Positions 7,482-14,520 of a stretch of 19,902 nt of DNA are shown here, in pieces. Origin of the DNA: DASWUD01 sp036401755 (GTDB lineage: Bacteria; Pseudomonadota; Gammaproteobacteria; Thiohalomonadales; Thiohalomonadaceae); contig DASWUD010000068.1 in assembly GCA_036401755.1 (NCBI GenBank), positions 1 to 19,902 of the forward strand. Direction: 5' to 3'. Both the position numbers and the translations under genes were made by a program. Position 1 is the first letter of the stretch, and the number at the start of each line of letters is the position of its first letter. The notes under the pieces are model-generated. The model was not told where the DNA came from. It saw nothing but the letters and a program-made list of their open reading frames with translations, and made no database searches.

Positions 7482-8678
7482 ATGGATTTCAACGAAATTG
7501 ACGAATGGGCGTTCGATACCCTGGCGGTGCGCGCCGGTCAGCAGCGCACCAACGAAGGCGAGCAGAGCGAGCCGATCTTTCCCACCTCCAGCTTTACCTT
7601 CGGCAGTGCTGCCCAGGCGGCGGCGCGCTTCGGTGGTAGTGAGCCGGGCAATATCTATTCGCGCTTCACCAATCCCACAGTGCGCACCTTCGAGCAGCGC
7701 CTCGCCGCCCTGGAAGGGGGCGAGCGTTGTGTCGCCACCAGCTCCGGCATGGCGGCGATCCTCTCCACCTGCATGGGCATCCTCAAGGCGGGTGACCACA
7801 TCATCTCGTCGCGGGCGGTGTTTGGCACCACGGTGGTGCTGTTCGGCCAGTTCATGGCGAAATTCGGTGTCGAGACCAGCTATGTCTCGCTCACCGATTA
7901 TGCGGCGTGGGAGCGCGCCATCAAACCCAACACGCGCATGCTGTTCATCGAGACGCCGTCGAATCCGCTCACCGAGGTGGCCGACATTACGCGCCTGGCC
8001 GAGATCGCCCATGCCCATAATTGCCTGCTGGTGGTCGACAACTGCTTCTGTACTCCCGCCCTGCAGCAGCCGCTCAAGCTCGGCGCCGATGTCATCATCC
8101 ACTCGGCGACCAAATATATCGACGGGCAGGGGCGCTGCGTCGGCGGCGCGGTGATCGGCACCGAGGCGCTGGTCGGCAAGGATGTCTATGGTTTCCTGCG
8201 CACCGCCGGTCCCACCATGAGTGCCTTCAATGCCTGGGTATTCCTGAAGGGGTTGGAGACACTCAAACTGCGCATGAAGGCCCATTGCGACAATGCATTA
8301 ACACTGGCTACCTTTTTGGAACAGCATCCTGCGGTGGCGCGGGTCTACTATCCGGGACTCGCCTCGCACCCGCAGCATGAACTGGCCACGCGGCAGCAGA
8401 GCGGTTATGGCGGCATCGTCTCCTTCGAATTGAAGGGGGGCAAGGAGCAGGCGTGGCAGGTGGTCGACCATACGCGCATCATCTCCATTACTGCCAACCT
8501 GGGCGATGCGAAATCGACCATCACCCATCCGGCCACCACCACTCACGGCCGCCTTACACCGGAGCAGCGTGCCGAGGCGGGGATCAGCGATGGGCTGATC
8601 CGCGTCTCGGTGGGGCTGGAGGATGTACAGGACATTATCAACGACCTGACGCGCGGTCTTGATCAAATCAAACAATAA
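7482..8678 (+). CDS. metZ: O-succinylhomoserine sulfhydrylase
   Basis: MetZ is a PLP enzyme of the Cys/Met metabolism family that joins O-succinylhomoserine with sulfide to make homocysteine, the direct-sulfhydrylation route to methionine. The PLP lysine is K211 in HSATKYIDGQGR. The family pocket residues in YSRFTNPT and the cofactor-binding SSGMAAI are present. The start at 7482 has AGGAG at 7471-7475 with a 6-base spacer, giving 398 residues. An upstream in-frame ATG at 7467 has no such site. The purF-metZ order matches Pseudomonas. Expression is probably under the SAM-II riboswitch and terminator at 7206-7302. A MetY/MetB activity is possible from sequence alone, but MetZ fits best. Confidence 0.93.
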   Translation: MDFNEIDEWAFDTLAVRAGQQRTNEGEQSEPIFPTSSFTFGSAAQAAARFGGSEPGNIYSRFTNPTVRTFEQRLAALEGGERCVATSSGMAAILSTCMGILKAGDHIISSRAVFGTTVVLFGQFMAKFGVETSYVSLTDYAAWERAIKPNTRMLFIETPSNPLTEVADITRLAEIAHAHNCLLVVDNCFCTPALQQPLKLGADVIIHSATKYIDGQGRCVGGAVIGTEALVGKDVYGFLRTAGPTMSAFNAWVFLKGLETLKLRMKAHCDNALTLATFLEQHPAVARVYYPGLASHPQHELATRQQSGYGGIVSFELKGGKEQAWQVVDHTRIISITANLGDAKSTITHPATTTHGRLTPEQRAEAGISDGLIRVSVGLEDVQDIINDLTRGLDQIKQ

Positions 8679-8703
8679 CAAAACATATGAGGGGGAGGAG
8701 ACG

Positions 8704-9072
8704 ATGACAAAGCATCACTGGTGGGCAGGCGTTATAGTGGTGGGGCTTTCTGCGACTGTGCTGGCCGCACCGCCCGCCGGTCACCCCACGGTCGAGCAGG
8801 CAGGACAGGCATTGAAGCTGCCACCCACCGATGCGGAGTTGAATAATGAAGGCAAGGTACTGCAGACGATTTCGAGTAACGAGTATGTCTACATCGAGGT
8901 AAGCAGCGCTGGGCGCAAGCGTTGGTTGGCCGCCCCCGCAACGGAACTGAAGAGCGGTGATACCATCCGTTTTCCCAATGGCACGCTGATGAGCAACTTC
9001 TATAGCAAGCGGCTGCAACGCAACTTCGATGAAGTGCTATTCGTCGGTCGCATCAAGACCATTGCCAAGTAG
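8704..9072 (+). CDS. Small secreted NrfJ-like protein
   Basis: This is a 122-residue exported protein of uncertain function. An N-terminal signal peptide (about 1-21, ending TVLAA) is followed by a short linker and a compact beta-rich domain. The segment YVYIEVSSAGRKRWLAAP followed by KSGDTIRFPNGTLM and SKRLQRNFDEVLFVG resembles the NrfJ-related periplasmic family, some members of which lie beside nitrite reductase genes. That link is from memory of the motif pattern and is not certain. There are no cysteines and no heme motif. GGAGGAG (8694-8700) is a strong ribosome binding site for the ATG at 8704. It sits 25 bases after metZ, probably in the same transcript. Confidence 0.75.
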   Translation: MTKHHWWAGVIVVGLSATVLAAPPAGHPTVEQAGQALKLPPTDAELNNEGKVLQTISSNEYVYIEVSSAGRKRWLAAPATELKSGDTIRFPNGTLMSNFYSKRLQRNFDEVLFVGRIKTIAK

Positions 9073-9087
9073 CAAGAGGAGCAGACC

Positions 9088-9705
9088 ATGGGCGACAAGA
9101 ATCACTGGGAGCGCGTCTATACGGAAAAGGCGATCGACAGCGTCAGCTGGTTTCAGACCTATCCGACCATGTCGATGAAACTGATCCAGGCCACCGGTGT
9201 CTCGAAAGAAGAGGCGATCATCGACGTGGGCGGCGGCGCCTCTGTGCTGGTTGATTCGCTGGTGGATGAGGGGTATGGCCAGGTGGCGGTGCTCGACATC
9301 GCTGGTGCTGCGTTGGCCCATGCAAAACAACGCCTCGGCGAGAAGGCGGCGAGTGTCGAGTGGTATGAGCACGATGTCACCACCTTTGTGCCACCGCATC
9401 CCTTTCGACTCTGGCACGATCGAGCGGTATTTCATTTTCTCACCGATACAGTGGCCCGTGCACGCTATCTTGAGGTGTTGGCCAAAGCGGTGCCAGTCGG
9501 CGGCCATGTGATCATCGCCACCTTCGCCATTGAGGGACCGGAGAAGTGCAGCGGCCTGGTGGTGGAGCGTTATGACGAAGCGAAGATCGTGCCGCTCTTC
9601 GCGCCGCGCTTTACCTTGGTTGAGAAGGTTGCTGAGCTGCACCGCACTCCGGCGCTGAAGGATCAGCAGTTCAACTTCTTCCGCTTCCGCCGCGAGCTCG
9701 CCTAA
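9088..9705 (+). CDS. Class I SAM-dependent methyltransferase, substrate unknown
   Basis: This 205-residue cytoplasmic protein has the Rossmann-fold methyltransferase motif I IIDVGGGAS (about 44-52) and the acidic residue ending strand 2, D70, in VAVLD. A post-strand-4 segment reads HDRAVFHFL. The N terminus NHWERVYTEK...SWFQTYP is typical of a common proteobacterial methyltransferase family of unknown substrate. GAGGAG upstream supports the start. It follows the NrfJ-like gene by 15 bases, within the metZ-led group. Its need for SAM fits that location, but I see nothing that names the substrate. Confidence 0.85.
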   Translation: MGDKNHWERVYTEKAIDSVSWFQTYPTMSMKLIQATGVSKEEAIIDVGGGASVLVDSLVDEGYGQVAVLDIAGAALAHAKQRLGEKAASVEWYEHDVTTFVPPHPFRLWHDRAVFHFLTDTVARARYLEVLAKAVPVGGHVIIATFAIEGPEKCSGLVVERYDEAKIVPLFAPRFTLVEKVAELHRTPALKDQQFNFFRFRRELA

Positions 9706-9712
9706 CGATCTC

Positions 9713-10942
9713 ATGGAGCGCGAAGCGGCACGGCGGCAACTGCTGGAGATCTATGCCAGCGCGTTGCGTGCCGTGGCCGGTGATGAACTGGTACGTAAGC
9801 AATTGCGCACGGAGCCTATCAACACTTCGTGTTGTGTGATAGCCGTTGGCAAGGCCGCCGAGGCGATGGCCCTTGGCGCGCAACAGGCGCTCGGGCCGCG
9901 ATTGCTGCGCGGCTTGCTCGTTACCAAACATGGCTATCTGGGTCGGTCGTTGGATTCGCGCTGGTACTGCATCGAGGCGGGTCATCCACTGCCCGATGCC
10001 GACAGCCTGCATGCCGGTCAACGCCTGCTCGATTTTCTGCGCGATACCCCTGCCGACTCTCATCTTCTGTTTCTCATCTCCGGTGGCGCATCGGCACTGG
10101 TGGAGGTTTTGGCCGAAGATGTCACGCCCGAACTGCAGCAGCAGATCAATCGCTGGCTGCTCGCCTCGGGTCTCGATATCGATGCCATGAACCGTGTGCG
10201 CAAAGGGCTCTCGGCCATCAAGGCGGGGCGCCTGGCTGCGCATTTGCGCGGCCGTGCCGTGACACAACTGCTGCTCTCCGATGTCCCGGGTGATGACTAC
10301 CGGGTCATCGGCTCCGGTCTGCTGGTGCCGCACTCGCTCAGCGATCTCGCCACCAGCCATCTACAGCTGCCCGCCTGGATTCTGGATGTGTTGAATCTAA
10401 CTCCGCCTTTGCCCGAGTCCGAACACTTTTCGACCATCACCACCCATCTGCTGGCAAGCAACCACACGGCTCGTTTGGCGGCACAATACGAAGCGAGGCA
10501 GCGGGGATTATCCGTAGTGCTTCACGACTCCGATTTTCAGGGGGATGCCGAACTGCTGGGTAATGAGTTTGCCCGCACGATGCTCACTGGGCCATCCGCA
10601 CTGCATATCTGGGGCGGTGAGGCCACCGTGAAACTGCCGCCCCATCCTGGCCGGGGCGGGCGCTGTCAGCAACTGGCGCTCTGTGCGGCACTGCACCTCA
10701 GGGATAGCGAGGCATTACTGCTCGCAGCAGGAACCGATGGCAGCGATGGGCCTGGTGACGATGCTGGCGCACTGGTGGATGGCGGCACTGTTGCACGCGG
10801 TGAAGTTGAGGGCCTCTCTGCGCAACGGGCATTGCAACAGGCCGATAGCGGCACTTTTCTTGAAGCGAGTGGCGACCTGCTCCAGACCGGCCCGACCGGC
10901 AGCAACGTGATGGACCTGGTGTTGGGTTTAACCCCCGGCTGA
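9713..10942 (+). CDS. Glycerate 2-kinase (MOFRL / DUF4147 family)
   Basis: Proteins of this family phosphorylate D-glycerate to 2-phosphoglycerate. They are often mis-annotated as hydroxypyruvate reductase (TtuD). The 409-residue length is normal. Visible signatures are GKAA with K47, SGGASAL at 123-129, the MNRVRKGLSAIKAGRLA stretch from 159, and LLSDVPGDD at 187-195. The C-terminal MOFRL part has GGEATVKL, GGRCQQLAL and AGTDGSDGP, ending TGPTGSNVMDLVLGL. The start at 9713 lies 7 bases after the methyltransferase stop and has no clear Shine-Dalgarno sequence, so re-initiation is likely. It would feed photorespiratory-type or serine-derived glycerate into glycolysis. Confidence 0.92.
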   Translation: MEREAARRQLLEIYASALRAVAGDELVRKQLRTEPINTSCCVIAVGKAAEAMALGAQQALGPRLLRGLLVTKHGYLGRSLDSRWYCIEAGHPLPDADSLHAGQRLLDFLRDTPADSHLLFLISGGASALVEVLAEDVTPELQQQINRWLLASGLDIDAMNRVRKGLSAIKAGRLAAHLRGRAVTQLLLSDVPGDDYRVIGSGLLVPHSLSDLATSHLQLPAWILDVLNLTPPLPESEHFSTITTHLLASNHTARLAAQYEARQRGLSVVLHDSDFQGDAELLGNEFARTMLTGPSALHIWGGEATVKLPPHPGRGGRCQQLALCAALHLRDSEALLLAAGTDGSDGPGDDAGALVDGGTVARGEVEGLSAQRALQQADSGTFLEASGDLLQTGPTGSNVMDLVLGLTPG

Positions 10943-10948
10943 TAGAAT
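10943..10948 (+). promoter_or_regulatory. Candidate extended -10 element for the DUF455 gene
   Basis: TGATAGAAT places a good -10, TAGAAT, at 10943-10948 with the TG extension at 10940-10941. The expected start lies about 7 bases downstream, at 10955-10956. That coincides with the ATG at 10956, which has no ribosome binding site. No good -35 is present (TTGGGT is 15 bases upstream). Confidence 0.35.
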
Positions 10949-10955
10949 GCTCGTT

Positions 10956-11756
10956 ATGAGTAATTCGCTTTTCATTGCTGCAAAACAGTGTCTCGACGAG
11001 TGCGACCCCGATCGTAAAGTGGAGCAGGCACATCATCTCTATCAGGCGTGGCAGGCGGGCGAGCTGGCGCTGGATGCAGGCAACCCGGTCGAGCCGATCG
11101 GTGAGCCGGGGCGGCCCGCAAAACCGACACTGGTACAGCCGCGCGATCTACCGCAGCGCAAACCCAGCTCCGTGGAAGGGCGCGCCATCTTGTTCCATGC
11201 CCTGACCCACATCGAATTCAACGCCATCAACCTTGCCCTCGATGCGGTCTACCGCTTTCGCGCCATGCCGCACGCCTACTACAGTGACTGGCTGCAGGTA
11301 GCCGACGAAGAGGCAACGCACTTTGTCCTGCTGCGCGAGCACTTGCGTACGCTCGGGTGTGAATATGGCGACTATGCCGGCCACAACGGCCTGTGGGAGA
11401 TGGCGCAGAAGACCGCTCACGACGGTATGGTGCGCATGGCCCTGGTGCCTCGCTGCCTGGAGGCGCGCGGCCTCGACGTCAATCCCGGCATCAAGGCCAA
11501 GCTGCTGGAGAATGGCGATGCCGAGGGTGGTGCGCTACTCGATATCATTTTGCGCGACGAGATCGGCCACGTGGCCATCGGCAACCGCTGGTTCCTTTAC
11601 CACTGCCGGCAGCGTGGCCTCGACCCCGAGACTATCTACCGGCAATTGCTCGATGAATATCTGCGCCTGCGGTTGCGCCCGCCATTTCATATCGAGGCGC
11701 GCCGCGCTGCCGGATTTAGCGAAGCAGAGCTGGCCTATCTGGAGGGGGTGGGATGA
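10956..11756 (+). CDS. DUF455 family ferritin-like protein
   Basis: This 266-residue protein belongs to the DUF455 ferritin-like family, a predicted dimetal four-helix bundle of unknown reaction. The expected metal ligands are visible: E87 in HALTHIEFNAI, E119 and H122 in DEEATHF, and E202 and H205 in RDEIGHV. The diagnostic stretch PRCLEARGLD lies at about 165-174. There is no signal peptide, so it is probably cytoplasmic. The start at 10956 and an in-frame ATG at 10947 are both possible, and neither has a Shine-Dalgarno sequence. Its stop overlaps the next gene by 4 bases (ATGA). It might be an oxidase or hydroxylase; the sequence alone does not say. Confidence 0.9.
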   Translation: MSNSLFIAAKQCLDECDPDRKVEQAHHLYQAWQAGELALDAGNPVEPIGEPGRPAKPTLVQPRDLPQRKPSSVEGRAILFHALTHIEFNAINLALDAVYRFRAMPHAYYSDWLQVADEEATHFVLLREHLRTLGCEYGDYAGHNGLWEMAQKTAHDGMVRMALVPRCLEARGLDVNPGIKAKLLENGDAEGGALLDIILRDEIGHVAIGNRWFLYHCRQRGLDPETIYRQLLDEYLRLRLRPPFHIEARRAAGFSEAELAYLEGVG

Positions 11757-12448
11757 GAACTTTGTTGTTGACGCTGATATTTCTGGTAGCCATGCCGTTA
11801 CAGGCCGCAGAGACCAAGGCCACCGTGCTCTATTACCGCGTCAGTGAACCGGGCATTGAACCCTATCTGTCGCGCTGGTTGATCACCCCCAACTTCCTGC
11901 GTATCGATGAAGGGGATGAAGCCGACAACTATCTGCTGTTCGATCGCCGCAAGCGCACCATTTACAGCGTGGTGCATGGTGACCGCACCGTACTGGATAT
12001 CCCATATCGCGCCGTGGAGCGAAAACCCAGCAAGCTTTTGCCGCAAGAGAGCCGGGCGATCCATGACGACAAAATGCCGGGGATCAGCGGTCAGCCCGCC
12101 ATCTATCGCGAACTCTATGTGGGCAAGAGTCTCTGCTACAGTGTCATCTCCGTGGAGCAACTGTTGCCCGATGCGGTGCAGGCGATGCGCGACTACCGTA
12201 CCGTGTTGGCCGGCGAACAGGCCAAGACCCTCGACAATACCCCGCTGGAGCTACAGGACCCCTGCGACCTGACGCTCCACATCTTTTCACCACTCTGGCT
12301 ACTGGAGAAAGGACTGCCGATCCAGGAGTGGAGTCCGCAAGGTAAGGCCTCGGCACTGCTCAACTACAAGATCGATGAGATGGTAAGCAGTGAATTGTTC
12401 GCGTTGCCGAAAGAGTATCGGCATTATCAGACACAAGAGATTAAATAA
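11753..12448 (+). CDS. Secreted protein of unknown function
   Basis: I do not recognise this 231-residue protein. It starts with a clear signal peptide (about 1-19, MRTLLLTLIFLVAMPLQAA), so it should be periplasmic. The mature part has two cysteines, C128 and C171, which could form a disulfide, and no obvious catalytic motif. The stretch from 45 to 85, with FLRIDEGDEADNYLLFDR then RRKRTIYSVVHGDRTVL, looks like beta strands. That pattern resembles proteins that read out a bound ligand or lipid, but this is only an impression. It overlaps the DUF455 gene by 4 bases (ATGA), so the two are translationally coupled. Confidence 0.85.
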   Translation: MRTLLLTLIFLVAMPLQAAETKATVLYYRVSEPGIEPYLSRWLITPNFLRIDEGDEADNYLLFDRRKRTIYSVVHGDRTVLDIPYRAVERKPSKLLPQESRAIHDDKMPGISGQPAIYRELYVGKSLCYSVISVEQLLPDAVQAMRDYRTVLAGEQAKTLDNTPLELQDPCDLTLHIFSPLWLLEKGLPIQEWSPQGKASALLNYKIDEMVSSELFALPKEYRHYQTQEIK

Positions 12449-12455
12449 TCGAATC

Positions 12456-12523
12456 TAGCCGGGATGTAGCGCAGCGCGAAAGCCGGGTCTGGTTCCCGGA
12501 TTCCGTTCACTCCATCCAGGCTA
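12456..12523. repeat. REP-like palindromic element at a convergent junction
   Basis: The outer arms TAGCCGGGATG (12456-12466) and CATCCAGGCTA (12513-12523) are inverted copies with one mismatch. An inner stem pairs CCGGG (12483-12487) with CCCGG (12495-12499). The pattern TAGCC-GGATG-AGCGCAGCG...CCCGGATTCCG...CATCC-GGCTA matches a short palindrome I recall as common between genes in proteobacteria. It lies between the convergent secreted-protein gene and lpxH and could serve both as a terminator. Confidence 0.7.
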
Positions 12524-12531
12524 CGTTGGCT

Positions 12532-12578
12532 GAGCCGATGATTTTTAGCGGCTCGCGTAGGCGCAATCTCATTGCGCC
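12532..12578. terminator. Hairpin pair at the lpxH 3' end
   Basis: GGCGCAATCTCATTGCGCC (12560-12578) is a perfect 8-bp stem with a 3-base loop that covers the lpxH stop codon (complement of 12569-12571). A second stem, GAGCCG (12532-12537) with CGGCTC (12549-12554), lies just beyond it on the lpxH transcript. Neither has a long T tail, so termination is plausible rather than clear. Confidence 0.4.
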
Positions 12579-13285
12579 GGGTAGTTTACCAGCCGACATT
12601 CTGTTTCATCACAGGCAAGCACCATCGCATGCTTCCCATGCCAATCCCCCAAGACATAACGCTGGTACCCATCATGCGTGTGCACGGCTGCGCGATGGGT
12701 ATGGCCGTGAATCAGACGGCTGACACCATACTGCCGCAGATAGTCGCTGACGGTAGTGGCGTTGGCGTCCATGATCGCTTCGGCCTTGTAGCTGGTTTCG
12801 GCCTTGCTCTGCTTGCGCAGCTGCTGGGCGAAGGCGATACGTTCACGCGGGCTCATGGCGAGAAATTTGTTAATCCACTCCTTATCGCGCAGCTGTTGGC
12901 GTAGTTGCTGATAGGCGAGGTCGTCGCTGCAGAGCAGGTCGCCGTGCATCAACAGCGTTGGAACGCCGTAGAGATCGATGACAGCGGGATCGTTGAGCAG
13001 GGTGCAGCCGGTGGTAGCGGCAAATTTTTCACCCAGCAGGAAGTCACGGTTGCCGTGCATCACATAGACCGTGACACCGCTGTCGGTGAGTTGGCGCAGA
13101 GCATCTAACGCAGGCTGATACTCCGGGAGCACCAGGTCGTCGCCGAGCCACGCCTCGAACAAATCGCCGAGGATGTAGAGGGCGTCGGCGCGGGCCGCCG
13201 GGCCTTGCAGGAAGGAGAGAAACAGCCGGAGGAGCTCCGGCTGTTCTTTGGAGAGGTGGAGATCGGCGATGAAGAGGGTGGTCAC
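12569..13285 (-). CDS. lpxH: UDP-2,3-diacylglucosamine diphosphatase
   Basis: LpxH hydrolyses UDP-2,3-diacylglucosamine to lipid X and UMP, an essential step of lipid A synthesis at the inner face of the inner membrane. The 238-residue protein has all the calcineurin-type metallophosphoesterase motifs: D8 and H10 in IADLHLS, GDLFEAWLGDD from about 40, HGNRDFLLG, MHGDLLCSDD, and IHGHTHR near the C terminus. The start is GTG at 13285, overlapping the ppiB stop by 4 bases (GTGA), so it is coupled to ppiB. The same neighbours, lpxH-ppiB, occur in Pseudomonas. Confidence 0.96.
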   Translation of the reverse strand: MTTLFIADLHLSKEQPELLRLFLSFLQGPAARADALYILGDLFEAWLGDDLVLPEYQPALDALRQLTDSGVTVYVMHGNRDFLLGEKFAATTGCTLLNDPAVIDLYGVPTLLMHGDLLCSDDLAYQQLRQQLRDKEWINKFLAMSPRERIAFAQQLRKQSKAETSYKAEAIMDANATTVSDYLRQYGVSRLIHGHTHRAAVHTHDGYQRYVLGDWHGKHAMVLACDETECRLVNYPAQ

Positions 13286-13773
13286 ACGACCTCGATCTTT
13301 TCGATCACCACGGGCTCCAACGGCACATCCTGATGGAAGCCCTTGTTGCCGGTGGCCACGCCCTTGATCTTGTCCACCACATCCATGCCGTCGGTCACTT
13401 TGCCGAACACGCAGTAGCCCCAGCCGTTGGGGGTGGGGGAGGTGTGGTTGAGGAAACCATTGTCCTTCACGTTGATAAAGAACTGCGCGGTGGCGGAGTG
13501 GGGATCGTTGGTGCGCGCCATGGCGATGGTGCCGCGATCGTTCTTCAGTCCGTTGTCGGCCTCGTTCTTGATGGGCGCGTGGGTCGCCTTCTGCATCATG
13601 TCGGGCATCATGCCGCCGCCCTGGATCATGAAGCCGTTGATGACGCGGTGGAAGATGGTGTTGTCGTAGAACCCTTCACGCGCATAGGTGAGGAAGTTCT
13701 CGACGGTAACGGGGGCCTTGGCGGCGTCGAGTTCCAGGGTGATCACGCCGTAGTTGGTGTGCATCTTGATCAT
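13282..13773 (-). CDS. ppiB: Cytoplasmic peptidyl-prolyl cis-trans isomerase B (cyclophilin)
   Basis: This cyclophilin speeds cis-trans isomerisation of X-Pro bonds. The chosen start is ATG at 13773, because AGGAG lies 7 bases upstream, giving 163 residues starting MIKMHTNYG. A longer reading would run back into the neighbouring ppiA gene. The catalytic arginine is in FHRVINGFMIQGGG and the active-site phenylalanine in TAQFFINV. A GWGYCVFGKV segment completes the domain. No signal peptide is present, so it is cytoplasmic. It lies 13 bases after ppiA and overlaps lpxH by 4 bases, forming a minus-strand operon ppiA-ppiB-lpxH. Confidence 0.96.
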   Translation of the reverse strand: MIKMHTNYGVITLELDAAKAPVTVENFLTYAREGFYDNTIFHRVINGFMIQGGGMMPDMMQKATHAPIKNEADNGLKNDRGTIAMARTNDPHSATAQFFINVKDNGFLNHTSPTPNGWGYCVFGKVTDGMDVVDKIKGVATGNKGFHQDVPLEPVVIEKIEVV

Positions 13774-13786
13774 GAATGGGCTCCTG

Positions 13787-14386
13787 TTACTTCTTGGGGG
13801 CTGCGGCGCCTTCGACGTGCGCACTCTTGATGACGATCTGCTTTTGCGGCACATCGGTCGGGAATGGTCCACCCGGGCCGGTCTTCTGCTCCTTGATCGC
13901 CTTCACTACGTCCATCCCCTGCACGACACGGCCGAATACGGCATAACCCCAGGCACGCGGAGTCTTTTCACGGAAATCGAGGGGGGTGTTGTTGGCGACG
14001 TTGATGAAGAACTGGGCGGTGGCGCTCTGCGGGTCCATGGTGCGCGCCATGGCGATGGTGCCCACGGTGTTGCGCAGGCCGTTATCGGCCTCGTTGGGGA
14101 TGGGGGCGCGGGTCGGCTTCTGCGCATAGGCGGTGGTGAAGCCACCCCCCTGGATCATGAAGCCGTCAATCACGCGGTGGAAAATGGTGTTGTCGTAGAA
14201 GCCATCGTTAACGTACTGGAGGAAATTCTCCACGGTCTTGGGTGCCTTGTCGGGATAGAGCTCCAGCACGATGTCGCCCAGATTGGTGGTGATGCGCACT
14301 TTGGGATGGGCGGGTTCTGCGGCGCCCGCCAGTGTCGCGCTGGCCAGAAGCAGGGCGGCAAGCAGGGTATTCAATAACTGTCTCAT
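13787..14386 (-). CDS. ppiA: Periplasmic peptidyl-prolyl cis-trans isomerase (cyclophilin)
   Basis: This second cyclophilin is exported. The start at 14386 has AAGGAG just upstream and gives 199 residues. The N-terminal signal peptide MRQLLNTLLAALLLASATLA is followed by AGAAEP, so cleavage is expected near residue 22. The domain carries FHRVIDGFMIQGGG, ARTMDPQSATAQFFINV and WGYAVFGRVVQGMDVV. It is clearly similar along its whole length to the adjacent ppiB product, which suggests a tandem duplication in which one copy gained or kept a signal peptide. An extended reading from 14440 has no ribosome binding site and would mask the signal peptide. Confidence 0.93.
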   Translation of the reverse strand: MRQLLNTLLAALLLASATLAGAAEPAHPKVRITTNLGDIVLELYPDKAPKTVENFLQYVNDGFYDNTIFHRVIDGFMIQGGGFTTAYAQKPTRAPIPNEADNGLRNTVGTIAMARTMDPQSATAQFFINVANNTPLDFREKTPRAWGYAVFGRVVQGMDVVKAIKEQKTGPGGPFPTDVPQKQIVIKSAHVEGAAAPKK

Positions 14387-14413
14387 GAGCGGCTCCTTTG
14401 CGGTAAAGGGGCG

Positions 14414-14441
14414 ATCATATCGGCTTGGTCGTTCCGGCAAA
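14414..14441 (-). promoter_or_regulatory. Candidate promoter for ppiA-ppiB-lpxH
   Basis: On the minus strand TTTGCC (14441-14436) is followed after 16 bases by TATGAT (14419-14414), a good -10. It would give a leader of about 20 nt containing the ppiA ribosome binding site. Confidence 0.4.
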
Positions 14442-14483
14442 AGCCTCCGGGTGCAATCGGGGTGATTTTCTCGGCTGCCATCT

Positions 14484-14511
14484 TTGTCGCCCCTCCCGTT
14501 TCCAATACAAT
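14484..14511 (+). promoter_or_regulatory. Candidate promoter for gltX
   Basis: TTGTCG (14484-14489) and TACAAT (14506-14511) are separated by 16 bases. The expected start, near 14518, is only about 3 bases before the gltX ATG at 14521, so the transcript may be leaderless. Confidence 0.45.
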
Positions 14512-14520
14512 GTGCATCCT

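Noticed and set aside
7434..8285. 283-residue open frame antisense to metZ
   Set aside because: Shadow of metZ codon structure, without start signals or domain pattern.
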